Assembly: GCA_003427395.1 (NCBI GenBank)
Contig: BFEA01000927.1
Location: 281,226-332,452, forward strand
Length of the DNA stretch: 51,227 nucleotides
Direction of reading: 5' to 3'
Origin: Chara braunii
Taxonomy: Eukaryota; Streptophyta; Charophyceae; Charales; Characeae
Position numbers and translations under genes: made by a program. Under the pieces are notes generated by a model that had not been told where the DNA came from, did no database searches, and saw only the letters and a program-made list of their open reading frames with translations. Below are positions 20,880 to 32,135 of the stretch, piece by piece. The stretch's first letter is position 1; every line of letters starts with the position of its first letter.

Positions 20880-22440
20880 ATGGCTACCGCTTCAGTATTG
20901 TCTGCAGCAACCTCTGGTCAGGGCATGTCGTCCAACACGACCAGCTCGCAGTCAGTCTCCAACACATCAGGTGTCAGCGCTAGTCAGACGGCGGATGTGT
21001 AGTCCAGCCTGCCGCCTCATCATATAAGCGATCAGATGGAGCTCCAGCAGGTAGAGAGGATCCGCCTGAGGTTAGAGGAGGAACTCAAACAGGCTACTAA
21101 GAAAGAAAAAGAAATTAGAGCAAGAAGACTCAGACTAGAGAGTAGGGAGGCAGAGCTAGCTGCACTAGAGGGTTTAGATGATGCTGCCTTTAACTCTACA
21201 GAAAAGATTACGAGGGCGAGCGTCCTATCCATGCAGGCGTATATGGAGAACAAAATGGACGCCATGGAGGACACCCTGGACCAGGTTCTGCGGGCCCTAC
21301 AAAGGCCGGAGATCCAAACAACAGCTTTGCCATTGCTTCCATTATCAGCGATGACAGACCCCTATGCCACTCAGTCTGGATAGCAACCAAGCGATATATC
21401 AGCAGCAGCTCTATCAAATACTGTTGCTTCTTCATCTTTTGATCCAGCGACTGGAGCTACACCACAGTCGCCACCTATCCTGCAAGCGGGACGACAATTA
21501 CCTTGGTACCCCAACCCCCCCCTGAAACCACCTCCAACCTTCTCAGGCGATAAAAAGGATGAGGCTCTCGATATGTGGTTGAGAACGGTGTCAGTATGGG
21601 TGAGGGCAAAAAGGACATTGGTAGAGGAGGAAGTATTTATTGTTGCATCCTACTTAGAGGGTTCAGCAGCTCCCTGGTTAAATGGATTAGTGGCTTCAAA
21701 ATGATTCGCCAGGAACATGGGAGATTTGACACATACCCACACCCAGAAAAGCTTTATGGATTTAGTGGAGGCTTGATGGCACAACCCTCAGCAATCACAG
21801 ATTGCCACTGATGGGCTATTGAAACTTGACTCTAGGAAGTACAAGTACGTGAGAGAGATGACCACAACCGTAGAGCAGTTGATTGTCGTACCGAGAGTGG
21901 AGTACAATCCACAGGTCTTGTTGATCATGTTCTTGAGATGTCTTCCCACCAACATCAGGAACTTATTAGCCAGTGAGGCTCGTAGAGAGTATCACACTTT
22001 TGAGACATTCAGCAAGAAGGCCCTAGACTTAGAGGCTACGTTGGGTGGCGCTCAAACCCCCACTACGAACGGAAGAAAGAAAAAGACTCCACAAGAGTGG
22101 AAGAAGAATGACAGTCGATTGATGATGATTTGATTCCGATGGGAATCAAACTGAGATTGATGATGTTTCTGAACTTTTGGGGGATCAGAGTTAGACGGCG
22201 AGAATAGTGTTGAGGGGCAGGCCGCTAACCCAAAAATAGCTGCTTGGGTTAGAGCAGGCTTGGATCAAGAAGTGTGGCGGGACCGTTGGTCACGTGGTGC
22301 TTGCATAAACAGCAGCGCGTACAGCCATATGCAGTTTAAATGCAAGAACTGGAAGGTCTCGTAGAAGATCCCTCCTAAGGGTGGGTATCCTTCGTCTTAG
22401 TGTGGGGCCTCTACGAGCTCAAGCTCGCGGAACACAGGGC
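20880..22440 (+). pseudogene. gag: gag of element A with broken zinc knuckle
   Basis: Gag forms the particle shell and packages RNA. From the ATG at 20880 the product has a Ser/Thr-rich start, then a coiled-coil-like QQVERIRLRLEEELKQATKK segment, a helical stretch with MDAMEDTLDQVLRALQ, a Pro/Ser linker, and the capsid-like domain (PPTFSGDKKDEALDMWL, SYLEGSAAPWLNGL, LIVVPRVEYNP). In-frame stops include TAG at 21001 and 21380 and others around 21700-21780, with frame changes. The nucleocapsid zinc knuckle at 22302-22343 should read C-x2-C-x4-H-x4-C, but here it is C-I-N-S with the second Cys replaced; the element B copy keeps it. The frame degrades further to about 22440. It is not functional as written. 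Confidence 0.8.
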
Positions 22441-22442
22441 CG

Positions 22443-25227
22443 ATGGAAGTTATAGTTGTTTCTACTCTCGTTGAAGCGGGTGATGTACCCTCCCCGTTTC
22501 AAGAGTTGGATGAAGCTATTGACTCGTTAGTCACCCCGCAGACTCATCCGGACCCAACTATACTTTGTACATTGGATGTGTCTGAAGCTTTAGAGGACCT
22601 TCAAGGAGAGTGGTCGGCAAGGGACCCTCATGAGTCCTGGGTGGCACTAGGTAGAGGTCCTAGAGGGGAGCACTTGTTGTGAAAATTTGTGTGGGTGGTC
22701 GCAAGTGCGGGGCCTTCGTAAGCATTGGCTCCACGCAAAACTTCACAAGTTGCGACTGTGTTGATAGACTGCACTTAAAGGACCGGGTGCAGCGCTTGAG
22801 TAGACCAGTAGCATCTACTTTGGCTAACAAAGAGTGCATGTTGGTGGAGGACTACGTTAAAGATGTAGTTTGCACTTTCTCCTACCCAATAGGAGAGATA
22901 ATCCATAAGACATCATTATTGGTGAGCGACAATTTGCCCTTTGACATGTTGTTGGGCATGTACTACCTCCAGGTTGCCAAGCCCCAGTTTGACTGGGACA
23001 AGAAGGTGTTGAAGCACGAGTTGCCTAATGGGAGGACCGTTAGACTGACTAAGTATAAAGTCAGTAGGTTAATAGACTCCTATGGGTGCTTATGTGCATC
23101 TGCCTTCTATAACTATTATAAACAAAACCAAGAATAAGGAATGTACTTAGTCTATGTCTCTGCAAAAAGGGAGGCCGTTAAAACACCCCCAGAGATAGAG
23201 ACCATCGTCGCTAAGTACCCTCATCTGTTTGAGGAACCTACAGGAGTCATAGACAGGGAGGTTGTCCATGCCATAGAGATCATCCCAGGTAGCAAGACAC
23301 CTACGGGAGGATGGCTCCGACCGAGTTGAACGAACTTCGGCGACATCTTAAAGAGCTCACAAAGAAGGGGTGGATTCGGCCTATCACCTCCCCCTTTGGC
23401 TCACCAGTTTTATTTGTTCCAAAAAAAGGGGGAACACTAAGGATGTGCCTTGATTATAGAGCAGGGTTGTNNNNNNNNNNNNNNNNNNNNNNNNNNNNNN
23501 NNNNNNNNNNNNNNNNNNNNNNNNNNNNNNNNNNNNNNNNNNNNNNNNNNNNNNNNNNNNNNNNNNNNNNNNNNNNNNNNNNNNNNNNNNNNNNNNNNNN
23601 NNNNNNNNNNNNNNNNNNNNNNNNNNNNNNNNNNNNNNNNNNNNNNNNNNNNNNNNNNNNNNNNNNNNNNNNNNNNNNNNNNNNNNNNNNNNNNNNNNNN
23701 NNNNNNNNNNNNNNNNNNNNNNNNNNNNNNNNNNNNNNNNNNNNNNNNNNNNNNNNNNNNNNNNNNNNNNNNNNNNNNNNNNNNNNNNNNNNNNNNNNNN
23801 NNNNNNNNNNNNNNNNNNNNNNNNNNNNNNNNNNNNNNNNNNNNNNNNNNNNNNNNNNNNNNNNNNNNNNNNNNNNNNNNNNNNNNNNNNNNNNNNNNNN
23901 NNNNNNNNNNNNNNNNNNNNNNNNNNNNNNNNNNNNNNNNNNNNNNNNNNNNNNNNNNNNNNNNNNNNNNNNNNNNNNNNNNNNNNNNNNNNNNNNNNTT
24001 GCCCTCGGGGGCCCCGCCTGACAGCCCTGTTATAGAGGCCTTAATGCCCTCACCGTTAAGAACGCAGAGCCTCTACCACGCATCGACTACCTATTGAATA
24101 GGTTGTTGGGGTGTACGTACGATACCAAAATAGACTTAAAATCCGACTAGCATCAGATTGCCATAAGACCAGAGGACCAGCACAAAACCGCAGTCCAAAC
24201 CAGGTACGGCCTGTACGAGTTTGTGGTGATGCCCTTTGGCCTTTGCAATGCGTCGGATACATTCTCGCACGCCATGAATAGGATATTCCATAACTGCTTC
24301 GATGAGTTCGTTGTCGTGTACCTCGACGACATACTTATCTTTAGTAGAGTTGTTGAGGAGCATGCTCAACATGTACTTTCACTCCTCCGACAACATAAGT
24401 ATAAGATAAAGTCAGAGAAATGCAATGTCTGTCGCAATCAAATCTTGTACTTGGGTCATGAAGTATCCGCGGATGGGATTAGGCCCGAAGATGCAAAGGT
24501 GGCTAACATACGTGACTGCCCACGACCCCAGTCTGTGACTGAGGTCAGATCATTCTTGGGAATGTGTGGTTATTACCGCAGTTTCGTAAAGAATTATAGC
24601 ACGATCACATCTCCCTTGACTTATCTAACTCGACTTGACACACCATGGGACTGGACTGACGAGTGTGAGGTAGCTTTCAAGCGTTTGAAGCGTGCTCTCA
24701 CACACCATGAAGTTCTCATGGTGGCCGACCCGCAGAGGCCACTCGTTACCACTAACGCAAGCCAATATGGAACTGGCGCAGTGTTGGCTCAACAAAAAGG
24801 GAAAAAGTTGATACAGGTCGAGTACATGAGCAAAAAGATGCCATCAAAGAAGTTGGCAAAGTCCACCTACGAGAGGGAACTCTATGCTCTCTACAAGGCA
24901 CTTTTCCACTGGAGGCACTATCTCTTAGGAAGGTTCTTTTACTTGAAAACCGACCATCAGACCCTCAAGTGGATCAAGACCCAACCGGTTCCCTCCAATG
25001 CACTCAAACGCTGGATTGAAGTCATAGATAAGTATGACTTTAAACTAGACTATGTGAAGGTAGAGTACAACAAGGTTGCGAACACGTTGTCTAGAAAGGC
25101 AGAGTACCTAGGTGCGCTGATTTTTAAGTTTGGCTTATCTGAGGGCGTGACTCGATCTTTGGGGAAAGTCTACAAGGAAGATCCCATCACGATGGACATC
25201 ATCAACAAACTCCAGGCCAAAGACTAG
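22443..25227 (+). pseudogene. pol: Protease, reverse transcriptase and RNase H of element A
   Basis: The retropepsin segment reads AFVSIGSTQNF where B has AFVDIGSTQNF: the catalytic Asp is replaced by Ser (22721-22723). The reverse transcriptase begins around 23300 ([19 protein letters not shown]), is cut by a 528-base N gap, and resumes with DLKS.YHQIAI and YGLYEFVVMPFGLCNA. The catalytic YLDD is intact at 24319-24330. The RT/RNase H connection follows (RSFLGMCGYYRSFV). The first RNase H Asp, in TDASQYG of related elements, is Asn here (24754-24756), while the STYERELYAL Glu and TDHQTL Asp remain. A stop at 23135-23137 and another at 24148-24150 interrupt the frame; the last long frame ends at 25227. 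RT alone might fold, but the polyprotein is dead. Confidence 0.85.
23471..23998. other. Assembly gap (528 N) inside element A pol
   Basis: The gap falls in the middle of the RT motif that reads CIDYRGLN in element B, where no extra sequence exists. The bases just left (GCAGGGTTGT) and right (TTGCCCTCGGGGGCCCC) of the gap are not element sequence. The gap therefore hides either an insertion or a misjoin. Confidence 0.95.
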
Positions 25228-25245
25228 GCCACCTCTAACAATTTT

Positions 25246-26613
25246 GTGATGGTGGATGGGTTACTCTTTCTTGAAAAAACAGGGTTTAAAAGGTTAGTTG
25301 TTTCATCTGGGGAAGTTTTACGTAGTTTATTTTTAGGTGAGTGTCATGACGCAACGGGACATTTCGGCTACAAGAAGACTAATGTTAATTTAGTACAACG
25401 ATTCTCATGGCCTAACATGCTAGACGATGCAAAGAAGCAAGCACAAACCTCCCAGGTCTGTCGGCGGGAGAAGCCGCGGACTCAAGCTCCGCTTTGGTTA
25501 CTCAAGCCTCTACCCATTCCTGCTGGTCCAGGGCAGAGTATCTCCATGGACTTCATGGATACTATCGTGACCAGCAAGAATGGCAAGAGGCACATCTTCG
25601 TCATAGTTGATAGGTTCAATAAGTATGCTAGACTAATTGTCATGTCGGAGACTGCCAGGACTGAACATGTCATCAAGTTATTCATGGATAACTGGGTGCG
25701 TGACTTTGGACTGCCAAAGACAATCGTTAGTGATAGAGATGTGTGTTTCACAAGTGAGATGTGAAAAAAAGCCGCTCAACAGATGGGCAACCAACTTCAG
25801 ATGACTTCCGGGAATCATCCCGAAGCAAATGGGCAGGTTGAACAGATGAACCGTGTGGTGCAACATCTGCTGAGGCATTACATCAAGCCCAACAAGAATG
25901 CCTGGGATGAGAAATTACCTCTCATCGCCAGCCTGTACAACAATGTTGTACACTGCACCACCGGCATCAATCCTAATGAGCTGCATCTGGGATGAAAGTC
26001 AAGATCTGCTCTAGACTTTCTCCTGCCTGAAAACCGAACTACTGCAACCCCTGGAACCATTAAATTTGGTGTCCACTATGAGAAATTGTTGCAGCAGACT
26101 ATCGAACACATCAAGAAATCTCACGAAGCTATGCCTTCTTTTGAGAACAAACGTCGTCGACAGTCCACATTTCAGGTACAGGAACGTGTCGGGGTCAAGG
26201 CTAGTGTGTTGGAACAAGAGTTTGATATCTCTAGGAAACTAATGCCTCAGTATTTCGGTCCCTAAGAAGTCTTGGACATTGTGGCCTGGTCCTTCATATG
26301 TCATTCGTATCCCTGGTTACCTACACACTTACCCCGTTTTTAACGCCTCCAAGCTTGCACCTTTCGCTGAGACAACACAGTTCCCATCACAGATATCTAT
26401 GCTGCCCCCAACCATGGATGGCCACGTGGACATCGACGACATCCTGGATCACAGAGATACGCCTGTTCCCAAACAACCTAGCAGGGGAAGACCTCCTAAG
26501 CCTGCAAGGTAATATAGAGTACATTTCAGGCATCATACTGATCATAAAGAAGATCAATGGATTTCAAGGGAGGAACTTGTCAAGACAGCTCCTTAGATCG
26601 TAGCAGATTATAA
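25246..26613 (+). pseudogene. pol: Integrase and chromodomain of element A
   Basis: Integrase inserts the cDNA; the chromodomain recognises modified histones. The zinc-binding N-terminus has H-x4-H (CHDATGHFG), but the C-x2-C pair has become S-x2-C (SQVC, Ser at 25449-25451). The core keeps D (SISMDFMD), D (IVSDRDVCF) and E (NHPEANGQVEQMNR). A TGA at 25762-25764 splits the core between the second Asp and the Glu, and another stop follows at 25993. The C-terminal part continues with LHTYPVFNASKLAPF in a shifted frame. It ends in a chromodomain-like stretch (DIDDILDHRDTP, then YRVHFRHHTDHKEDQWISREEL) with a TAA at about 26512, to about 26613. Confidence 0.8.
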
Positions 26614-26670
26614 GAAGAAACTAAAAGGGAGGGCACCAACATGAAGCATCTCAGCGAACTTTCGAAGCTA

Positions 26671-26682
26671 AGGGGGATGGAA
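26671..26682 (+). promoter_or_regulatory. Polypurine tract of element A
   Basis: AGGGGGATGGAA directly abuts the TG that starts the 3' LTR at 26683, the position from which plus-strand DNA synthesis is primed in LTR retroelements. Confidence 0.7.
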
Positions 26683-28389
26683 TGTGAGGAACAAGCCCTC
26701 AAGGGGCCCTATCAGACATCACATGTTCAGAATCTGGGCTACGGCCCCCAACAAGCTGCGTGCCCGCCCTAAGTGAAGGCGGGCCTGAATATTCATTAGA
26801 GGCCTAAATTCGACATTTCCATATGTAGGTATTAAGGCTCTTGCAGCACGCCACTTGGTTGGGTAGACGCGTGAGCCTCACTAAGATGCGTCATACAGTT
26901 GGCCTAGGTCTTGACAGTTGCGCCTGGGCACATACACACAAAGCAGGGCCGATACATTTGGAAAAGCAGTACTGCCTACGCACCTACCTGGGAGCCCTGC
27001 ACAGATGCTGGAAACAGCCCAAGTCCGGAGACTCAGGTCGTGCCGAACTGAAAAGGGCCCAGATCCTCAACTGTAGTTCCGAGCCTGGGCGCAGGATTTG
27101 AGACCCAACCGGAAGCTAGTAGAAGCTTCCAGCCAGACCACACGCAGCATCTAGGAGGCTGCCACTTCCATAAAAAAAGTGAGGCAGCCCAGGGCAGGCA
27201 TACTGGCCAGTGCTGGCAATGAGGAAGTGTTGTTGCGCTCTCGCTTGATGCTGCGCTGCTACCAAAGGCGCTGACGGGGCTCGTAGTGATGAGGAGGGGC
27301 GCTGCAAGGCAACGGGGCGTAGGCAGCCATAGCCGGGCTGCTGGGCGCCTGGGGGTGCAGCGGGTGATCTGGTGGTCTTCAGGGAAGGAGGCGAGTGTGG
27401 GGGGGGGAATAAAGGTTTAATTGAGGGCGACGAGATACTTACCTGGTGCATGAAGAGAGGTCGACTATGGAGTTGACAGTCATCTACATTGGTTTTCGAG
27501 AGTCGATGTGAGCCTGTTGGGCGAACCAGCTGTAGGTAGGATAGTCGAGCAGAGTAGGTTGGGCATTGGGCGCCAGACAAAGTGGAGCGACTTTGGATAA
27601 TGTGTTGGTGTGGCCTATGGGCTTGAACATTGGCTCATTACTTCATTGTATTGCTCTATATGGATGGTTCCTCGGTGCACTTTGTACTCTCTTCTTGGAT
27701 ACGACTACTTGGACATCTGTGTGATTTCGCAACTTGGTTTTCTGTCTCCTTGCAATTTCGTATTAGAGTTGGTTTGTGATCGCCGCTTACCTAGCACCGG
27801 GGACATTGGTACTTGGTGTGTTGGCGATGCTTCATGTGCAGTAAGGATATTTTGGCGCTGGTTTGATTGAGCAGGGCCCAGGTAGAGGGGTCGGCCGCTG
27901 GAAGGCTGTGGCGACAACGGATGTATGTATGATAATGAGAGTATGCTGGCGTGGCATTTTGGTTGAGGTGGCACTGCGTTGCGTAGTGGGTGTTATCGAG
28001 GCTATCGACCGGTAATTGAAATGCACATCGGCCCAATTGGTGAGAAATCTGTGGTTGGGGGCATCTATCTCCAGGTACGTTGTTCCAATTCCTTATCTAC
28101 CCTCTCAATCTCTTCTTACCGGGAGGAAGTGAGTCGAACTTGAGTGTCCTTTTTTTCTTGAGGAGTCGTGTGCGCTCTACCTTGAGAGACAACATTCTTC
28201 CCGGTAGCACATCTGGCAAGAGAGGGTGGTGCCTCAAAAGGGCCCTGGTCGAAGCACGGGTCACGATTACCATATCAACCCATGGGTAGTAGTACACGCA
28301 GGCCATGTTACTTTGTCCATTCAGGCTCTTTGCTGCACTGATAGAAGGGGTGTGCGGACTGACCAATCCTAAGTAGACGCTCCCAGACT
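26683..28389 (+). repeat. LTR shared by elements A (3') and B (5')
   Basis: Near-colinear with 18372-20090, with scattered substitutions and small indels. It stops at CTCCCAGAC and continues with the gag sequence of B from TGTCAGGGCATG. About 828 bases present in A (20091-20918), with the TATA box, leader and gag start codon, are absent. Confidence 0.85.
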
Positions 28390-28398
28390 TGTCAGGGC

Positions 28399-30062
28399 AT
28401 GCCATCCAACTCGACCAGCTCGCAGTCAGTCTCCAACATGTCAGCTATCGGCGCTAGTCAGATGGCGGGTGTGCAGTCCACCCTGCCGCCTCATCTTATA
28501 AGGGAGCAGATGGAGCTCCAACAGGTAGAGAGGATTCGCCTAAGGTTAGAGGAGGAACTCAAACAAGCTACTAAGAAAGAAAAAGAAATTAGAGACAGAG
28601 GAGTCAGACTAGGGAGGCAGACCTAACTACATTAGAGGGTTTAGATGACGCGGCCCTTAACTCTACAGAAAAGATTCTGAAGGCGAGCGTCCTGTCCATG
28701 CAGGTGTACATGGAGAGCAAAATGGACACCATGCAGGACACCCTGGACCAGATTTTGCAGGCCCTACAAAGGCTGGGGTTTCGGACAACAGCTTTGTCAT
28801 CGCTTCCATTATCAGCGATGACAGGCCCCTATGCCGCTCAGTCTGGACAACAACCAAGAGGTACATCAGCAACAACTCTATCACAGATTATTGCTTCTTC
28901 ATCTTTTAATCCAACGACTGCAGCTACACCACAGTCGCCACTTGTCCCGCCAGCGGGACAACAATTATCTTGTTACCCCAAGATCCCCCTAAGACCACCT
29001 CCAACCTTCTCAGGAGAAAAAGGATGAGGCTCTCGACACGTGGTTGAGAACGGTGCCAGTATGGGTGAGGGCAAAAAGGACATTGGTAGAGGAGGAAGAG
29101 ATTACGGTTGCATCCTACTTAGAGGTTTCAGCAGCTTGCTGGCTAAATGGATTAGTGACTTCAAAATGGTTCGTCAGGATCATGGAAGATTTGGCACATA
29201 CCTACACCCTAGAAACCTTTATGGATTTAGTGGAGGCTCGATGGCACAACCCTCAGCAGACATAGATTGCGACTGATGGGTTATTGAAACTTGACTCTAG
29301 GAACTACAAGTCCGTCAGACAACTGGGCTATTGAAACTTGACTCTAGGAACTACAAGTCCGTCAGAGAGCTGACCATAACCGTAGAGCAGTTGATTGTCG
29401 TACCGGGGGTGGGGTACAATTCATAGGTCTTGTTGACCATGTTCTTGAGATGTCTTCCCACAAACATCAGGAACGTATTAGCGAGTGAGATTCGTAGAAA
29501 GTATCACACTTTTGAGACATTTTGCAAGAAGACCCTAAACTTAAAGGCTACGCTAGGTGGCGCTTAAACCCCCACTACGGACGAAAGAAAGAAAAAGAAT
29601 CCACAGGAGTGAAAGAAGAACAGTAGTCGGTTGATGATGGTTGATTCCGATGGAAATCAAACTGAGATTGACGGTGTTTTCCAACTTGTGGAGGAATCAA
29701 AGTTAGACGGCGAGGAGAGTGTTGAGGGTAGCAACCTCGCCGCAGTACTTCAGACTAAGGAAGCTGGCCGCGGCAAGGGCGGTTAACAAAGGAGTCAGGG
29801 GCAAGTTGTCAACCCAAACAAAATAGTTGCTTGGGTTAGAGCAGGCTTTGATCAAGAAGTGTGGTGGAACCATTGGTCACATGGTGCTTGTATAAACTGC
29901 GGCGAGTACGGCCATACGTTGTTTAAATGCACAAACCCGAAGGTCTCGCAGAAGATCTCTCCTAAGGGTGAGTATCCTTCGTCTCAGTCTGGGCCTCTAC
30001 AAGCTTCAGCTCGGGAAACACTTAGGGCCGGTAGAAGTTGTAGCTTGTTCTACTCTCGTTGA
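28399..30062 (+). pseudogene. gag: gag of element B, intact zinc knuckle, frameshifted
   Basis: It matches the A gag from the Ser-rich start onward, but the first ATG of A is deleted and the frame at 28399 begins at an internal ATG. The coiled-coil-like EQMELQQVERIRLRLEEELK segment is present, then a frameshift (RDRGVRLGRQT, stop). The capsid-like part continues in other frames. A 47-base direct duplication at 29282-29375 shifts the frame. The zinc knuckle at 29889-29930 is complete: C-I-N-C-G-E-Y-G-H-T-L-F-K-C. The Pro/Ser linker after it runs to 30062. It is non-functional because of the indels, although individual motifs are better kept than in A. Confidence 0.8.
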
Positions 30063-31872
30063 AACGGATGATGTACCCTCCCCGTTTCAAGAGTTGGCCG
30101 AAGCTATCGACTCCTTCGTCACCCCGCAGATGCATCCGGACCCAACTATACTTTGTACGTTGTATGTGTCTGAAGCTTTAGAGGATCTTCAAGGTGAGTG
30201 GTCGGGAAGGGACCCTCGTGAGTCCTAGGTGGCACTGAGTACAGGTCCTAGAGGGAAGCACTTGTTGTGGAAATTGGTGTGGGTGGTCGCAAGTGTGGGT
30301 GGTCGCAAGTGCGGGGCCTTCGTAGACATTGGCTCCACGCAAAACTTCATAAGTCGCGACTATGTTGATAAAGTGCGCCTAAAGGACCGAGTGCAGCACC
30401 TGAGTAAACCAGTAGCATCTACTTTTACCAACAAAGAGTGCATGTTGGTGGAGGACTACGTTAAAGATGTAGTCTGCACTTTCTCCTAGCCAGTAGGAGA
30501 GATAATCCATAAGACATCATTCCTGGTGAACGACGATTTTCCCTTTGACATGTTTTTGGGCATGCACTACCTCGAGGTTGCCAAGCCCCAGTTTGACTGG
30601 GACAAGAAGGTGTTGAAGCACGAGTTGCCGAAAGGAAAGACCCTTAGACTGGCTAAGTATAAAGCCAGTAGGTTAATAGAATCCTATGGGTGCTTATGCG
30701 CATCAACCTTCTATAATTTTTATAAACAGAATCAAGAGGAAGGGATATACTTAGTCTATGTCTCTACAAAAGGGGAGGCCGGTCAAACACCCCCAAAGGC
30801 AGAGACCATCGTCGCTAAGTACCCTAATCCGTTCGAGGAGCCTATAGGAGTCGTAGATAGGGAGGTTGTCCATGCCATAAAGATCATCCCAGGCAGCAAG
30901 ACACCTAAGGGAAGAATCTATAGGATGGCTCCGGCCAAGTTGGACGAGCTTCGACGACAACTGAAAGAGCTCGTAGAGAAGGGGTGGATTCGGCCGAGCA
31001 CCTCCCCCTTTGGCTCACCAGTTTTATTTGTTCTGAAAAAAGGGGGAACACTAAGGATGTGCATTGATTATAGAGGCCTCAATGTCATCACCGTTAAGAA
31101 CGCAGAGCCTCTACCACACATCGACAACCTATTGGATAGGGTGCAAGGGTGTACGTACTATACCAAAATCCGACTACCATCAGATTGCCATAAGCCCAGA
31201 GGANTGTCTGGGCTATCAGGAGGCTCTACACATCGGTTTGTGGGTGGACTACTGCTGCTGTTACTTCGTCAGGGTTACCTGTGTGGCAGAGACAGTGGCC
31301 TGTCTCTTATACACATCTAGATGTGTATAAGAGACAGGATTATAGAGGTTTGTGGTGATGCCCTTTGGCCTTTGCAATGCGCCAGGTACATTCGAGCATG
31401 CCATGAATAGGATCTTCCAGGACTACTTAGATAAGTTCGTTGTCGTGTACCCCAATGACATACTTATCTTTAGTAGAACTGTCGAGAAGCATGCTCAGCA
31501 TGTAGACAAAGTATTTTCACTCCTCCGGAAGCACAAGTATAAAATAAAGGCAGAAAAATGCGAGTTTCATCGCACTCGAATCTTGTACTTGGGTCATGAC
31601 GTATCCGGGATGGGATTAGGCCCGAAGATGCAAAGGTGGCTAACATACATGACTTGCCACGACCCCAGTCTGTGATTGAGGTCAGATCATTGTCGGGAAT
31701 GTGTGGTTATTACCGCAATTTCGTAAAGAATTATAGCACGATCACATCTCTCTTGACTAAGCTAACTCGACTTTTCACATCATGGGACTGAGCCGACGAG
31801 TGTGAGGTAGTTTTCAAGCGTTTCAAGCATGCTCTCACACACCATGAAGTTCTCATGGTGCCCGACCCGCAA
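30063..31872 (+). pseudogene. pol: Protease and reverse transcriptase of element B, catalytic box lost
   Basis: Upstream of the protease a perfect 16-base tandem duplication (30278-30309, unit TGTGGGTGGTCGCAAG) shifts the frame. The retropepsin Asp is present in FVDIGSTQNF (GAC at 30325-30327). A TAG at about 30487 follows. RT starts around 30926 (MAPAKLDELRRQLKEL) and includes [15 protein letters not shown] and MCIDYRGLNVITVKNAEPLPHID. A 9-10 base deletion near 31167 removes part of the motif that reads DLK in relatives. The catalytic box reads Y-P-N-D (31448-31459) instead of YLDD, so the first Asp is lost. After 31600 the frame shifts, and the sequence ends early in RNase H at 31872. Between 31204 and 31337 the sequence is an assembly chimera. 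Confidence 0.85.
31205..31337. other. Chimeric read segment with Nextera mate-pair junction
   Basis: 31205-31299 is a copy of the element D LTR (like 32884-32978), out of place inside B pol. It is followed at 31300-31318 by the Tn5 mosaic end CTGTCTCTTATACACATCT and at 31319-31337 by its exact reverse complement, which is the circularisation junction of Nextera mate-pair libraries. After it the B pol sequence resumes with about 40 bases missing compared with A. The whole segment is a laboratory and assembly artefact. Confidence 0.97.
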
Positions 31873-32042
31873 TGGCTCGATCCCTAGACCTTACCACACC
31901 CGTGTACAGTATCGAGTCGATCCCTGTGTGTTTGAACCCGTGACCTGAGTTTTGTTAGTTGACTGTTGCCTGTCGTAAGTCTGTGCAGCTCTCGGGGTTC
32001 GATCTATAGGTCTGTAGACTAGGGGCCATAGTTATGTAGAGA

Positions 32043-32135
32043 CCGTAGCTGTAGCAATTCTGAAAGGTGAAGGTCGTAGCTGCTACAGTTTTGAAAGGTC
32101 AAGGTCGTAGCTGCTACAGTCCCGAAAGGGCAAGT
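32043..32135 (+). repeat. About three ~31-bp direct repeats upstream of the E TATA box
   Basis: The unit CGTAGCTGCTACAG, followed by TCCTGAAAGGTCAAGGT, occurs about 2.7 times, the first copy diverged (CGTAGCTGTAGCAATTC). The right LTR has the same array at 50420-50510. Tandem units in U3, about 200 bases before TATA, resemble the enhancer repeats of other LTR elements; that function is inferred. Confidence 0.75.

Larger units (their letters stand above)
18372..28389 (+). mobile_element. Ty3/gypsy chromodomain element A, decayed, with both LTR starts
   Basis: Order along the plus strand: 5' LTR from 18372, gag from 20880, protease and reverse transcriptase, RNase H, integrase, chromodomain (to about 26613), polypurine tract, 3' LTR from 26683. 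Both LTRs start TGTGAGGAACAAGCCC. The order PR-RT-RH-IN and the C-terminal chromodomain place it in the chromovirus group of Ty3/gypsy. Every coding domain carries stops or lost catalytic residues. Confidence 0.9.
26683..31872 (+). mobile_element. Ty3/gypsy element B, 5'-deleted and cut short in RNase H
   Basis: B is a close relative of A in tandem, using the A 3' LTR as its own left end. The internal region runs from 28390 (gag) to the start of RNase H at about 31872, where the match to A ends at CCCGACCCGCA and the LTR-like DNA of element E begins. It contains a chimeric assembly segment at 31204-31337. No right LTR is present in the window. Confidence 0.85.

Noticed and set aside
31222-31330. 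ORFs ending LSLIHI or LLYTSRCV in element B
   Set aside because: They are translations of the Nextera junction.
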